Position numbers and translations under genes: made by a program. Below the pieces are notes generated by a model. That model had not been told where the DNA came from and did not search any database. It was given only the letters and a program-made list of their open reading frames with translations. Shown one piece after another: positions 47,241-58,583 of a stretch of DNA of 64,000 nucleotides; within the stretch, counting starts at the first letter, position 1; each line of letters begins with the position of its first letter. This stretch comes from an uncultured Monoglobus sp. (GTDB taxonomy: Bacteria; Bacillota; Clostridia; Monoglobales; Monoglobaceae). The stretch is from positions 94,573 through 158,572 of the forward strand of contig CANRBF010000006.1 of NCBI GenBank assembly GCA_947628795.1. The letters are read 5' to 3'.

Positions 47241-49244
47241 CTATTTACCCATACTGTCCATCAAGGTCATTATCCTCTGAACAAACAGAGCGAACTCGAT
47301 GCGGCTGGCAAAATCCTTGGGGCGTATCGTTCCGTCGCCGTAGCCGCCCATCAGGTTGTTCTCAACGCACGCCGCGATCGGGTCGCGGGCGTAGAAATCA
47401 ATATACGACCAGTCGTAATAGTTGTTGAGCGCCTTCGCGGTGTTGGGTATCGCCGTGACGATCTGCCGCGCCCTCATAACTCTGTACGCCAGCGTCGCCA
47501 TATCCTGGCGCAGCATTGTGCCCTCGGGGTTGAACAGATTGTCGCCCACGCCCCAGGCCACGCCTGTCGCCTTGGCTTGTCCTATCTCGTTGTAATAATA
47601 CTTGTCCGGCGTGACGTCGGCGAAGTTGTCCGTCACTTCAACGTCAACGTCCTTCAGCACTCTGTAGAGCAGCGCGGTGGCGTCGGCTCTTGATATAAAC
47701 ACGTCGGGGCCGAACTGGGTCTCGCTTAAGCCGTTAACGATCCCGCGCTTTACAAGCTCGTCAAGAGCGGGCATCGCCCAGTCGTACTCGCCCATATCGG
47801 TGAATTTGTACGCGGTGTCGCCGCTGTTTGTCTGCGGCGCCAATGTGGGATCGGGCTGAACCGGAGCCTGCGGAACAAGAGTCGGCAGCGGAGCTTGTCC
47901 GGCCGGGGTCTGCGGCTCGGGCGCCTGCGTCGGCTGCTGAACAGCGGGCGCCTGCGCAGGTTCGGGAGCCAATGTCGGATCGGGCTCGGATACCGGAGGC
48001 AGCGGCGCCGCTCCGCCTATTGTCGGCGCTGCCGCGGGAGCCGAGTTAAGCTCCTTGATCATGTTGTAAAGCGATGAGTTTTCAAGGAACGACGAGTACT
48101 CAAACATGCTGTATCCGCCGATATACTGACTGTTTCTGCCCATGCCGACATGGGTCCTGAGCTCGTTTATACCGTTCTGCCCGCGCCATGCCGCCTCGGA
48201 GCCGGCCGCGGCCTTGTAAGCCGCCTCGCCGATATAAAGCTTCACGTCGGTCGGCGCGCACACGCCCGCCCACCAGTTGATCAGCGTGTTGTAATCCGCT
48301 CCGCTCTGGCCGTTGTACCAATAGAGCTGGGGCATGATGTAGTCCACAAAACCGCTCTCTACCCAATACTTGGTGTCGGCGTAAAGGCTGTGGTACGAGC
48401 TGTTGCCGTTGGTGGCGCTGCCGCCGGGAGTGTCGGAGTTCGCCCAGATGCCGCTCGGGCTGACGCCGAACATGCAGTTCGGGTCTATCTCCTTGACCGC
48501 CTCCTTGGCGCAGGATATCAGGGTGTTCACCATGCTGCGGCGCCAGTCGGCCTTGTCGGGATAGCTGTCCTGGTACTTATAGTACGCCGCCGAATCGTCA
48601 AAGCCGCTGCTCGGGTAAAAATAATCGTCGAGATGTATTCCGTCAACGTCGTAATTCTGCACTATCTCCCTGATGCCCTCCAGTATTATGTCGATCGCGT
48701 CGGCCTCGCCGGGGTTTAAGTACATCTTGCCGGTGCTGTCGGTCAGCACCAGATCGGGCCTCAGTACCGCGGGGTTGTTGGCCGCCAGGCGGTCGTTATC
48801 CGAGGACGAGTTTGTCACTCTGTAGGGATTTATCCACGCGTGCAGCTGCATGCCGCGCTTGTGCGCTTCGTTAACCGCGTATTCAAGCGGGTCAAAGTTG
48901 TCGCTCGGCGCGACGCCCTGCGTTCCGGTCAGGTAGCGAGACCAAGGGTAGACCGCCGAGTTATAGAGTGCGTCGCCCGATGGACGTACCTGGAAAAATA
49001 TCGTGTTGAATCCCATATCGGCGCAGTTGTCCAGCACCGTGTCAAGCTCGGATCTGAGCTGCCACGCGTCCGTGGTTCCCTGCGACGGATAGTCGAGGTT
49101 CGCCACAGTCGCGACCCACACGCCGCGCATCTCGGTGTCATCGGCGTGCGCGGTGTTTTCGTTTGAAAAATAAAACAGATTTACAGCCACGACCGCGCAA
49201 ATGACGTAGGCTATAAGTCTGAAGCCAAAATCGTGTTTCCTCAT
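47241..49244 (-). CDS. SLH-anchored GHL10-family glycoside hydrolase
   Basis: A 667-residue surface protein. Signal/anchor segment about 8-34; GHL10 (YngK-type) TIM barrel about 36-400, opening TEMRGVWVATVANLDYPSQG and including GIHLDDYFYP and IMPQLYWYNG; a Pro/Ala/Gln linker (about 410-480); three SLH repeats (about 490-667), with the ITRAE-like cores SRADATALLYR, LRQDMATLAYR and SRIEFALFVQR. SLH domains bind pyruvylated secondary wall polymers. GHL10 members act on bacterial cell wall or related glycans; the substrate is not determined. The start at 49244 follows AGGAGG. Confidence 0.88.
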   Translation of the reverse strand: MRKHDFGFRLIAYVICAVVAVNLFYFSNENTAHADDTEMRGVWVATVANLDYPSQGTTDAWQLRSELDTVLDNCADMGFNTIFFQVRPSGDALYNSAVYPWSRYLTGTQGVAPSDNFDPLEYAVNEAHKRGMQLHAWINPYRVTNSSSDNDRLAANNPAVLRPDLVLTDSTGKMYLNPGEADAIDIILEGIREIVQNYDVDGIHLDDYFYPSSGFDDSAAYYKYQDSYPDKADWRRSMVNTLISCAKEAVKEIDPNCMFGVSPSGIWANSDTPGGSATNGNSSYHSLYADTKYWVESGFVDYIMPQLYWYNGQSGADYNTLINWWAGVCAPTDVKLYIGEAAYKAAAGSEAAWRGQNGINELRTHVGMGRNSQYIGGYSMFEYSSFLENSSLYNMIKELNSAPAAAPTIGGAAPLPPVSEPDPTLAPEPAQAPAVQQPTQAPEPQTPAGQAPLPTLVPQAPVQPDPTLAPQTNSGDTAYKFTDMGEYDWAMPALDELVKRGIVNGLSETQFGPDVFISRADATALLYRVLKDVDVEVTDNFADVTPDKYYYNEIGQAKATGVAWGVGDNLFNPEGTMLRQDMATLAYRVMRARQIVTAIPNTAKALNNYYDWSYIDFYARDPIAACVENNLMGGYGDGTIRPKDFASRIEFALFVQRIMTLMDSMGK

Positions 49245-49324
49245 CAAATTCCTCCTATGTATCTTTTTGGTACGGATCATCACAAAGGCTTGTTCACATG
49301 ATAAATTATATGAATCGAGTATAG

Positions 49325-49353
49325 ATTATAGCACAATATTTTAATTTTGTCAA
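49325..49353 (-). promoter_or_regulatory. Consensus promoter of the SLH-glycosidase gene
   Basis: TTGACA (49348-49353), 17 bp ending TGC, TATAAT (49325-49330) on the minus strand, with an 80-nt leader. The rest of 49245-49538 holds no gene. Confidence 0.8.
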
Positions 49354-49494
49354 TTTCCGCCCCGAATAGTTTACAGTATATTAAAAAACTCATATTGCCA
49401 GACCCGCAAAAATGCTTCAGCGCGAGGGGCGGAGGCGGCTCGCGCAATCGGGTGGGCGAATTGTTTCGGAAAAACGAAGTTTTTCTACACACCA

Positions 49495-49530
49495 AAAATC
49501 GGCTTGGTTTTTGCCAAGCCGATTTTTTGT
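49495..49530 (-). terminator. Terminator of ppdK
   Basis: AAAATCGGCTTGG (49495-49507) pairs with CCAAGCCGATTTT (49514-49526) around TTTTTG; U-rich on either strand. Confidence 0.8.
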
Positions 49531-49538
49531 TGTTTAAA

Positions 49539-52166
<2,628 letters not shown>

Positions 52167-52217
52167 TTGATTTTCTCCTTTTGGTATTATATTATTAAAA
52201 AATTATTTACTATTTTG

Positions 52218-52412
52218 GGCTCGCCCCTTGGGGAGAGCTGTCAGCGAAGCTGACTGAGAGGGGTCCTATTCCCTGCGTCGCCGATCCCTTCGCTTGCTTG
52301 TTTCGCCGCTTGCGGCGAAAGCTGCGCCCGCTTCGGGTCGTCTCCTTTTCCCACAAAACGCGCTTCGCTGGCGTTTTGCGGGAGCCCTATTCCCTAGTCC
52401 CTACGTTGCCTC
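52218..52412. repeat. 195-bp intergenic direct repeat, copy 1
   Basis: Apparently identical to 52458-52652. Contains GGGGAGAGCTGTCAGCGAAG and its pairing arm, TTTCGCCGCTTGCGGCGAAA and AAACGCGCTTCGCTGGCGTTT hairpins and the spacer TATTCCCTAGTCCCTACGTT. The gap 52167-52633 has no gene. Confidence 0.9.
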
Positions 52413-52454
52413 CTCCCGGGAGGAGGTGTCAGGCGCAGCCTGACGGAGGTGGGC
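52408..52454. repeat. Interspersed palindromic element between the 195-bp repeats
   Basis: GCCTCCTCCCGGGAGGAGG plus TGTCAGGCGCAGCCTGACGG and AGGTGGGC; the standard two-hairpin form of the element. Confidence 0.85.
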
Positions 52455-52457
52455 TTC

Positions 52458-52652
52458 GGCTCGCCCCTTGGGGAGAGCTGTCAGCGAAGCTGACTGAGAG
52501 GGGTCCTATTCCCTGCGTCGCCGATCCCTTCGCTTGCTTGTTTCGCCGCTTGCGGCGAAAGCTGCGCCCGCTTCGGGTCGTCTCCTTTTCCCACAAAACG
52601 CGCTTCGCTGGCGTTTTGCGGGAGCCCTATTCCCTAGTCCCTACGTTGCCTC
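52458..52652. repeat. 195-bp intergenic direct repeat, copy 2, overlapping the tadA 3' end
   Basis: Second copy. Its last 19 bp contain the stop codon and final codons of tadA on the minus strand (52634-52652), so the element supplies the enzyme's C-terminal residues. Confidence 0.9.
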
Positions 52653-53071
52653 AACTCCCCAAAAAACTCATCCAGCACCCCCGCGCATTCCTTTTCCATA
52701 ATGCCGCAGTAGCACTCGACGTCAAACCCGTCGATCGGGTTCGAGACAACATATCCGCGCTCGCGGTCGTAGGCTCCGAAATACAGCCTGCGCAGCCTCG
52801 CCTGCGATATGGCGCCGGCGCACATCATGCACGGCTCCAAAGTCACGTACATGTCGCAGCCGTCGAGCCGCCAGTCTCCGACAGCCGAACAGGCTCTCTC
52901 GATCGCGGTGATCTCGGCGTGCCTGACCGCGTTTCCGTCTTTTTCGCGGGTGTTGCGGGCGGACGCGATAACTTGTCCGTTCCTGACAATAACGGCGCCC
53001 ACGGGAATGTCTCCGTTTTCGGCGGCGGCCTCCGCCTCGCGGAGCGCCGCGCTCATATACTCATTAAGCAT
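52634..53071 (-). CDS. tadA: tRNA adenosine-34 deaminase
   Basis: A 145-residue cytidine-deaminase-fold enzyme converting A34 to inosine in tRNA-Arg. Zinc/catalytic motifs NAVRHAEITAIE (HAE) and TLEPCMMCAGAISQARLRRL (PCxxC) are intact. The last residues (LRQRRD) come from the neighbouring repeat, probably replacing the native tail. No clear ribosome binding site is seen before the ATG. Confidence 0.93.
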   Translation of the reverse strand: MLNEYMSAALREAEAAAENGDIPVGAVIVRNGQVIASARNTREKDGNAVRHAEITAIERACSAVGDWRLDGCDMYVTLEPCMMCAGAISQARLRRLYFGAYDRERGYVVSNPIDGFDVECYCGIMEKECAGVLDEFFGELRQRRD

Positions 53072-53093
53072 ACTTTGTTGTTACCGCACGGGA

Positions 53094-53118
53094 GCATGGC
53101 AGGATAAACCTGCCATGC
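53094..53118. other. Hairpin between tadA and the HPr-like gene
   Basis: GCATGGCAGG pairs with CCTGCCATGC around ATAAA. T-rich only on the plus side, so it is a weak terminator or an mRNA-end hairpin for the minus-strand HPr-like gene. Confidence 0.5.
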
Positions 53119-53146
53119 CCCGCTTAGTTTTGTTCTGAATCGGTTA

Positions 53147-53374
53147 TTACGCGATATACGACTTGAGCTCGGCAACGAGATCATCGCAGTCATCGCAATG
53201 GATCTGAACCTCGATAGGCTGTGACAGATCCAGGCTGTAGATGCCCATTATCGACTTAGCGTCAACAACATATCTGCCCGAAACCAAATCGATGTCGCAA
53301 GCGTACTTCGAAACGATAGCGTTAAAATCTTTAACGGCATTCATTGAACCTAACGTAACATTAACCTTTTTCAT
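53147..53374 (-). CDS. HPr-like (Crh-type) protein without the active-site histidine
   Basis: Seventy-five residues of HPr fold. The regulatory Ser region is present (VDAKSIMGIYSLDLSQPIEV, Ser about 41-46), which HPr kinase would phosphorylate. The usual phosphoryl-transfer His near residue 15 is replaced (LGSMNAVKDF has no His). It therefore resembles Crh, the catabolite-repression co-regulator, rather than a PTS carrier. Own promoter; ribosome binding site TGGAGG. Confidence 0.8.
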   Translation of the reverse strand: MKKVNVTLGSMNAVKDFNAIVSKYACDIDLVSGRYVVDAKSIMGIYSLDLSQPIEVQIHCDDCDDLVAELKSYIA

Positions 53375-53425
53375 TTCTTTTCTACCTCCATTAAAAAGTT
53401 GTAGCTTATATTTTTCTTCACTTTA

Positions 53426-53454
53426 ATTATATAATTTTATTCCGCATTAGTCAA
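53426..53454 (-). promoter_or_regulatory. Promoter of the HPr-like gene
   Basis: TTGACT (53449-53454), 17 bp, TATAAT (53426-53431) on the minus strand. The remainder of 53375-53600 shows no convincing gene. Confidence 0.75.
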
Positions 53455-53681
53455 TCATATTTTTTATAATTCTTGTATAATTTTATTATGGTTTTTTTAT
53501 GCAACATTTCCAATAAGAGTAAAACAGCCCCAAAATCCGCCACGATACAACAAGTTATCCGCGCTTTTTGAGGCGTGGGGAAGTATAGATTATTTCTATC
53601 ATTCCTGACGCCGCAAAGACCGTCAAGGAGATCCAAGTCGTATCCGGCGGAGTTACGCTCAGCGACGAGAATACATTCGTA

Positions 53682-56600
53682 ATGCCCGCAAACGACGTTG
53701 AGATCAATATCACCTACGAGGACAGCACAGAAACATCCGCGGCTCCCACAACAGAGCCTTCGGGTCAGCCTTCAACGCCTACGCAAGTGCCCTCGACTGA
53801 GCCTTCGGGTCAGCCCTCAACGCCTACGCAAGTGCCCTCGACTGAGCCTTCGGACCAGCCTGTGACACCTACGCAAGTGCCCTCGACTGAGCCTTCTGGC
53901 CAGCCCGTGACACCTACGCAAGTGCCCTCGACTGAGCCTTCGGACCAGCCTGTGACACCTACGCAAGTGCCCTCGACTGAGCCTTCTGGCCAGCCCGTGA
54001 CACCTACGCAAGTGCCCTCGACTGAGCCTTCGGACCAGCCCGTGACACCTACCCAAGTGCCTTCGACTGAGCCTTCGGATCAGCCCGCTGAGCCTACCCA
54101 AGTGCCCTCGAGCGAGCCTTCGGACCAGCCCGAAACATCGACAGAGCCCGCTACGGTGTACACAGTTGATGTAAGCAATGCTCAGGTTCTGAACGGCAAG
54201 GATCTGAAGGTTCAGGTTGACGGCAAGGACGCAACGGAAGTTGCCGAGGGTCAGACTCTCGCGCTCAGCGTTACGCCCAATTACGATACGTATACGACCA
54301 CATACTATGAGATCAGTTATACCGCGATCGTTCCCGACGGAGATCAGGGCGCAACCAAAGAGGAGACCCAGTATCTCATCCGCAAGAACTATGAGGACGG
54401 AAATGCAGAGGTAGAAATTAACCTCGGCGATAAGACCGTTAAGGATAACAAGATTAGCCTTAAGGTTATCTGCATTCTGCCCGTCGACGCCGCTCTGACA
54501 ACAGCGGATCAGCTTCCCGCCGACACCGAGATCGTTTGGGCATTCGGCAAGGGCGCTGACGGCACTACAGACGGCTTCAAGGCGGTTTACAGCCAAGGCA
54601 CGGGAAGATGCGCTGCCAGACTGGACGACACAACGGGCGACTATATCGCCGAGATCGACACGACGGGCAGCAATTCTAAGCTTGATAACACAAAACGTAC
54701 GGACACACTGATCCAGTTTAATATTAACTCAAAAATCATCGTACCCGCGCCCGCAGGCAGCACTGTTACCGCTAATGTTCAGTCAAGCAACAACAAAACA
54801 ACAACATTTACGCTTGGCGATCAAGAGACGACAGCCAACGGCTCAACGGCTACGGACATTACCTACGAAGCCAAAGGCACGGACAACGGCAAGGTTACTT
54901 TGACCGCAACTACCGGAGATGGTTATATCACCTCTATCAAGGTAAAGACTCCCGTGGCTCCCGCCGCGCTCGAGTCAATACCCGACAAAGAGACGGCTCC
55001 CAAAGCTGTTAAAGAAGCGTTGACAAAGTTTGACAGCACATTCTTTGAAGACACGGAAGAAAACGGCGTTCAGTCATTCGGCGCTCCCGTATTTGAGGAA
55101 GCCGAGGAGGGTGTAGTTAAAGTAACGGGCTCGCTCACCGAGACGACCGTTGACAGCGGCTTCAGCGCGGAAGAGTCCACAGGCCACTTCCTGCCCTTCG
55201 CAGTTGAAAATCTCGGCAAAGACTCGGTCGTATATATCCAGTCGTCTAAAGCCGGCAGCGGCACCGTTACCGGAGACACCATTCCCGGAACTGCGTCGTT
55301 GGCGTCGGAAGATTCGGGCAAGTACTACAGGAAATTTACTTCCGAATCGTTTGACGTTGCCCCGACAGGCGACAATCATAACGGAATGATGCTCTGCCTG
55401 GTTAGAGTTGATGCTTTCGGTGAAAACAAATTTGACGTATTGGTATTCGAAAACGGTGAAGGTCCTGAATCTACCTACACTAAGACCACCTTTGACTGCT
55501 CTAAAGCAGTCAAGGTGGACCCGGTAGAGTCAGGAGCTCCCTCGACCGAGCCTTCAAACGAGCCCACGGCTGAGCCCAAGCCCACAGCTCAGGCTAACGC
55601 GACGAGAAGCAAAGAGATGAACTCTGCGCATATTAAAAATTATGAGCTTACAACCGAAGCCGGTACAGCCGGCGACGCGGGTTACACCGTTGTTAAGGTA
55701 AAAGGTACCGTTGAAAAGCATTTGAACGGCGCTTCGAATGAAGGCTACTGGTACGGCGTGGGCATTGATGCTCCCGCGGGAAAGCAATTTAAGAAGTTCT
55801 ATTCAAATACCACAAAGCCCGATGATCCCAAATCGGTATATGATAACGGAACAAAGGATGTCACCGACACCCCCGAGACATATAATTACTGGGATGATCT
55901 CGACAAATACACCGCTCCGATATATCTCGTTCTCTTCTACGAAAGCGCGGAAGATTACGAATTGTTCAAGCTGGACATGACCGAACTTAAAAAGAGTGCT
56001 TCTGGATCTACATCCGAAGACGAAGTAGAAGTTTCGGGCACTATCACCGTTAACAAGTACAACGGCGACTCTAAGAAAGATAGCTATAATCTTACTTCCT
56101 CCGATATAAACGTTGTTCTTAAGCCGACCGGCGCAGAGGGAGACGTTAGGGCGACCGTTACGGGTACTGAGGGATCAGAGTTCAAGTACACCGCGAATGT
56201 AAAGAAAAGTCAGGCATACACGATAGAGGTTACCGACACCGACAGCAACACTTACGTTGTAAGCGCAGGCAAGGACGTTGAGGCAACAACCGAGGCTAAG
56301 AGCGACCAGAACATCACGGTTGACAAAACTTACACCGCAAAGGTTACGATTAATGCCACCGAAAACGCTATCACTGCCCTGAATACCGCAACCAAGACAA
56401 CGCTCTATCTCGTTCCGAGCCGAGAGACATTCACTACCGCGGAGGTAAATGTTTCCGAACTTACGGGCGGCGAGGATAAAGAAATTGTTATCCACAACTT
56501 CAAGCCCGTAGACATTGGTGGTTCGGGCAACAGCTGGACCCAAATCTATATAGCCACAGAGACTGCGGCGGCAGGTACGAGCAGTGTTACATTTGAGCCG

Positions 56601-57809
56601 GCTATTATCAAAACAAAAGACAGCTGCCGTGAGCAGGGTTTACAAGGAGAAGCAAATCCGACAATATCTTTCAACAAAATAGACATGTATGTTGGCGCAG
56701 AAAGCCTTGATTTTGACGCACAGTCAAAAACACAAACCAGTGTTGAGCCCGGCACCGAGAGTACAACCTACAAAGCGGAGATCTCTAACGAGAATACCGA
56801 TGTTACAGACATTAAATATTCGGTAGAGCCCAAGACAGGCGGCAGCGGAGTTTCGATCGACGCTACCTCCGGTGTCCTCAAGGTAGAAGCTAATGCCGAT
56901 GCCGGTCAATACGCCATAAAGGCGGCGGCTGACGGCCAAGAGGCTACTATGAATATAGAAGTCAAAGGCTACGGCATTTCAGGCACATACGCAGTAGGCG
57001 AAACTCTTACAGCCACGACTTACGGCGGTGCGAGTGAGGGTTCCACATTCGAATGGTCCACATCCGACGACCCCAGCGGTGAACCGGCGACTAAGATCGA
57101 TGGACAAGAAACCAAATCGCTTACTTTGGCTGAAGCTCAGACGGGCAGCTACATTGTATTGAAGGTAGACGGCACGTCAACTGTTGTAAGCAAAGAAAAG
57201 GTTTATAAGCTGAAAACCGCACTTTGGGATGTTGCGAAACATGATACCGATACATCATCCTTGAAAAAAGATTCAACGCTTACTTTTAATGGTGATGGAA
57301 CATCCGCAATTACTGCAACCATTAGAACTGTGAACGACGTTAATTTTAAAGTTGATAAACCGGTAACTAATTACAGCGGATTTACATTTATGGGCAATGA
57401 TTATTCGAATCAAAGTGATTATGAATACCCCAAGGGTCTTGGCAGTAGAGTCAAGCTCACAAGTGGTGCATTTGCGGAAGATTCAGGTAAAGATAATAGT
57501 CATAATCTTGGCAGCTATATTGAATTGGAACCCACACAAGACGGAGAACTCTTGGTACTTGTCAGAGGCGGAGAAACAAGAACTTTCAGTATTGCCACTT
57601 ACAATGAAGGAACATCGAAATGGGATTCGACCGCAACTCTGTTGAAACTTCCCGGATCTGATAGCAATAAATTTATATTGGGTTCAAATGAAGATGATCC
57701 TTATAAACTGGAAAAAGGCAAGAAATATGCGCTCTATATTAGCGGCTGGGGCAATGGTATCTTCTGCGCACTCAATTTCAGTTATAAAGATTACACCAAG
57801 GCCGAATAA
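53682..57809 (+). CDS. Large surface-type protein, 5' end missing
   Basis: The open frame has 1375 codons from its first ATG, but coding-type sequence already runs from about 53601 (PDAAKTVKEIQVVSGGVTLS) and a TAG at 53586 cuts the frame. No ribosome binding site or signal peptide is present, so this is probably a 5'-truncated gene. Residues about 20-150 are Pro/Thr/Ser-rich with eight 15-residue TPTQVPSTEPSxQP units. Beta-rich Ig-like regions follow (about 150-1180), interrupted by another EPSNEPTAEPKP linker. The C-terminus (about 1185-1375, FIL...KGKKYALYISGWGNG) resembles the end modules of the pectate lyase and of the gene at 63293. Function unknown; surface carbohydrate or adhesin role is inference. 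Confidence 0.65.
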   Translation: MPANDVEINITYEDSTETSAAPTTEPSGQPSTPTQVPSTEPSGQPSTPTQVPSTEPSDQPVTPTQVPSTEPSGQPVTPTQVPSTEPSDQPVTPTQVPSTEPSGQPVTPTQVPSTEPSDQPVTPTQVPSTEPSDQPAEPTQVPSSEPSDQPETSTEPATVYTVDVSNAQVLNGKDLKVQVDGKDATEVAEGQTLALSVTPNYDTYTTTYYEISYTAIVPDGDQGATKEETQYLIRKNYEDGNAEVEINLGDKTVKDNKISLKVICILPVDAALTTADQLPADTEIVWAFGKGADGTTDGFKAVYSQGTGRCAARLDDTTGDYIAEIDTTGSNSKLDNTKRTDTLIQFNINSKIIVPAPAGSTVTANVQSSNNKTTTFTLGDQETTANGSTATDITYEAKGTDNGKVTLTATTGDGYITSIKVKTPVAPAALESIPDKETAPKAVKEALTKFDSTFFEDTEENGVQSFGAPVFEEAEEGVVKVTGSLTETTVDSGFSAEESTGHFLPFAVENLGKDSVVYIQSSKAGSGTVTGDTIPGTASLASEDSGKYYRKFTSESFDVAPTGDNHNGMMLCLVRVDAFGENKFDVLVFENGEGPESTYTKTTFDCSKAVKVDPVESGAPSTEPSNEPTAEPKPTAQANATRSKEMNSAHIKNYELTTEAGTAGDAGYTVVKVKGTVEKHLNGASNEGYWYGVGIDAPAGKQFKKFYSNTTKPDDPKSVYDNGTKDVTDTPETYNYWDDLDKYTAPIYLVLFYESAEDYELFKLDMTELKKSASGSTSEDEVEVSGTITVNKYNGDSKKDSYNLTSSDINVVLKPTGAEGDVRATVTGTEGSEFKYTANVKKSQAYTIEVTDTDSNTYVVSAGKDVEATTEAKSDQNITVDKTYTAKVTINATENAITALNTATKTTLYLVPSRETFTTAEVNVSELTGGEDKEIVIHNFKPVDIGGSGNSWTQIYIATETAAAGTSSVTFEPAIIKTKDSCREQGLQGEANPTISFNKIDMYVGAESLDFDAQSKTQTSVEPGTESTTYKAEISNENTDVTDIKYSVEPKTGGSGVSIDATSGVLKVEANADAGQYAIKAAADGQEATMNIEVKGYGISGTYAVGETLTATTYGGASEGSTFEWSTSDDPSGEPATKIDGQETKSLTLAEAQTGSYIVLKVDGTSTVVSKEKVYKLKTALWDVAKHDTDTSSLKKDSTLTFNGDGTSAITATIRTVNDVNFKVDKPVTNYSGFTFMGNDYSNQSDYEYPKGLGSRVKLTSGAFAEDSGKDNSHNLGSYIELEPTQDGELLVLVRGGETRTFSIATYNEGTSKWDSTATLLKLPGSDSNKFILGSNEDDPYKLEKGKKYALYISGWGNGIFCALNFSYKDYTKAE
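53740..54140 (+). repeat. Coding 45-bp tandem repeat (Pro/Thr/Ser linker)
   Basis: Eight units of 45 bp encode TPTQVPSTEPS(G/D)QP(S/V). G/D and S/V alternate between neighbouring units, suggesting duplication of a 90-bp double unit. Confidence 0.9.
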
Positions 57810-57818
57810 TCAGCAAAA

Positions 57819-57848
57819 ACAAAAAAGACCCCTCGGGGTCTTTTTTGT
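57819..57848 (+). terminator. Terminator of the large surface protein gene
   Basis: ACAAAAAAGACCCC and GGGGTCTTTTTTGT form a perfect 14-bp stem around TC. Confidence 0.9.
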
Positions 57849-57906
57849 ATGCCCATTCTGCCAAATTTCCTAATCCCTATTCGCTAATCACTGATCCCTA
57901 CGTTCG

Positions 57907-57981
57907 TAGGGGCGGACGACCCCGGCCGCCCGTCTGCCTCCTCCCGGGAGGAGGTGTCAGGCGCAGCCTGACGGAGGTGGG
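57907..57981. repeat. Interspersed palindromic element with GGGGCGGACGACCCCGG flank
   Basis: GGGGCGGACGACCCCGGCCG and CCCGTCTG precede the usual two-hairpin element. Almost the same 75 bp occurs inverted at 63118-63190, so the pair brackets the Rpn/type I toxin region. The stretch 57849-58216 otherwise holds no gene. Confidence 0.85.
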
Positions 57982-58148
57982 CCCGTAGGGACTAGAGAAT
58001 AGGTACTAGGGATTAGGCCTCCCCCTCAGTCGGGCAAAACCCGACAGCATTAAGGAAGCTCTTGGTCAAAATTGTAAACAATTTTGAAAGATAGCTTTGA
58101 ACCCGCAAGCAAGCTTGCTGATTATCCCCGAGGGGGCGCCTACTATTT

Positions 58149-58194
58149 GCCTCCTCCCGGGAGGAGGTGTCAGGCGCAGCCTGACGGAGGTGGG
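58149..58194. repeat. Interspersed palindromic element
   Basis: GCCTCCTCCCGGGAGGAGG plus TGTCAGGCGCAGCCTGACGG; followed by CCCTATTCCCTAATCCCTAC, the low-complexity spacer seen near most copies. Confidence 0.85.
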
Positions 58195-58224
58195 CCCTAT
58201 TCCCTAATCCCTACGTTAAAAGTC

Positions 58225-58253
58225 TTGACAAACCACAAAAAATATTGTATAAT
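58225..58253 (+). promoter_or_regulatory. Promoter of a candidate antisense RNA
   Basis: TTGACA (58225-58230), 17 bp, TATAAT (58248-58253): a perfect SigA promoter with no protein gene behind it, aimed at the 3' end of the small hydrophobic ORF. Confidence 0.75.
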
Positions 58254-58259
58254 AAAAAT

Positions 58260-58388
58260 ACGAAAAGGGATCACCCGAAAGCGATCCCCGATCGCACAAA
58301 AGGGAACCGTTAAACGGTTAGCCAAGAAATTTTATAGTTACAAAATGTAACCGCTTCCTTTGGCGAGGGCGGTTACATTGCTTTTGTG
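58260..58388 (+). ncRNA. Candidate antisense RNA (type I antitoxin)
   Basis: Predicted from the promoter at 58225-58253 to a hairpin AATGTAACCGC (58344-58354) with GCGGTTACATT (58369-58379) followed by GCTTTTG. It contains GGGATC...GATCCC and AACCGTTAAACGGTT hairpins. It overlaps tail-to-tail with the 3' part of the mRNA for the 24-residue peptide, the arrangement of the BsrG/SR4 and TxpA/RatA modules. Prediction only. Confidence 0.5.
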
Positions 58389-58447
58389 CTCACTATCATG
58401 AAAAATACCACAATAGCGACGATTATTTTTAAAATCGCGTTAAGCAT
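58373..58447 (-). CDS. 24-residue hydrophobic peptide, candidate type I toxin
   Basis: Starts with ATG at 58447 (MLNAILKIIVAIVVFFMIVS then TKAM) after GGGGGT at 8 bp. One membrane-spanning segment flanked by Lys residues, the usual look of type I toxins that insert in the inner membrane. An upstream 8-codon ORF overlaps its start, a long leader precedes it, and an antisense promoter faces its 3' end. No named family recognised. Confidence 0.55.
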   Translation of the reverse strand: MLNAILKIIVAIVVFFMIVSTKAM

Positions 58448-58466
58448 CAGCAATACCCCCTTTCAT
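58440..58466 (-). CDS. Eight-codon leader ORF coupled to the small peptide
   Basis: ATG AAA GGG GGT ATT GCT GAT GCT TAA. Its stop region overlaps the toxin start (GATGCTTAA), and the GGGGGT inside it serves as the toxin's ribosome binding site. Translation coupling is inference. Confidence 0.35.
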   Translation of the reverse strand: MKGGIADA

Positions 58467-58583
58467 TAAGCTCGCGAGCCCAGCTCGCGGCAAAATCGGG
58501 AAGGTCACCTCCTTTCTATGTAGAATGGAGATAGCTAACCGCTCAAAATACCCTTTTGTGTAAGCGCCAAAGCGCTTATCTAT

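Noticed and set aside
52298..53107. 269-codon plus-strand frame crossing the 195-bp repeats and tadA
   Set aside because: It repeats the same residues twice because it reads the repeat, and it is antisense to tadA.
53740..54140. Regular 45-bp repeats that might suggest a CRISPR-like or satellite array
   Set aside because: The units are contiguous without unique spacers and encode a Pro/Thr/Ser linker in a long open frame.
58084..58350. 88-codon plus-strand frame
   Set aside because: It reads through a palindromic element and the antisense RNA region; no ribosome binding site.
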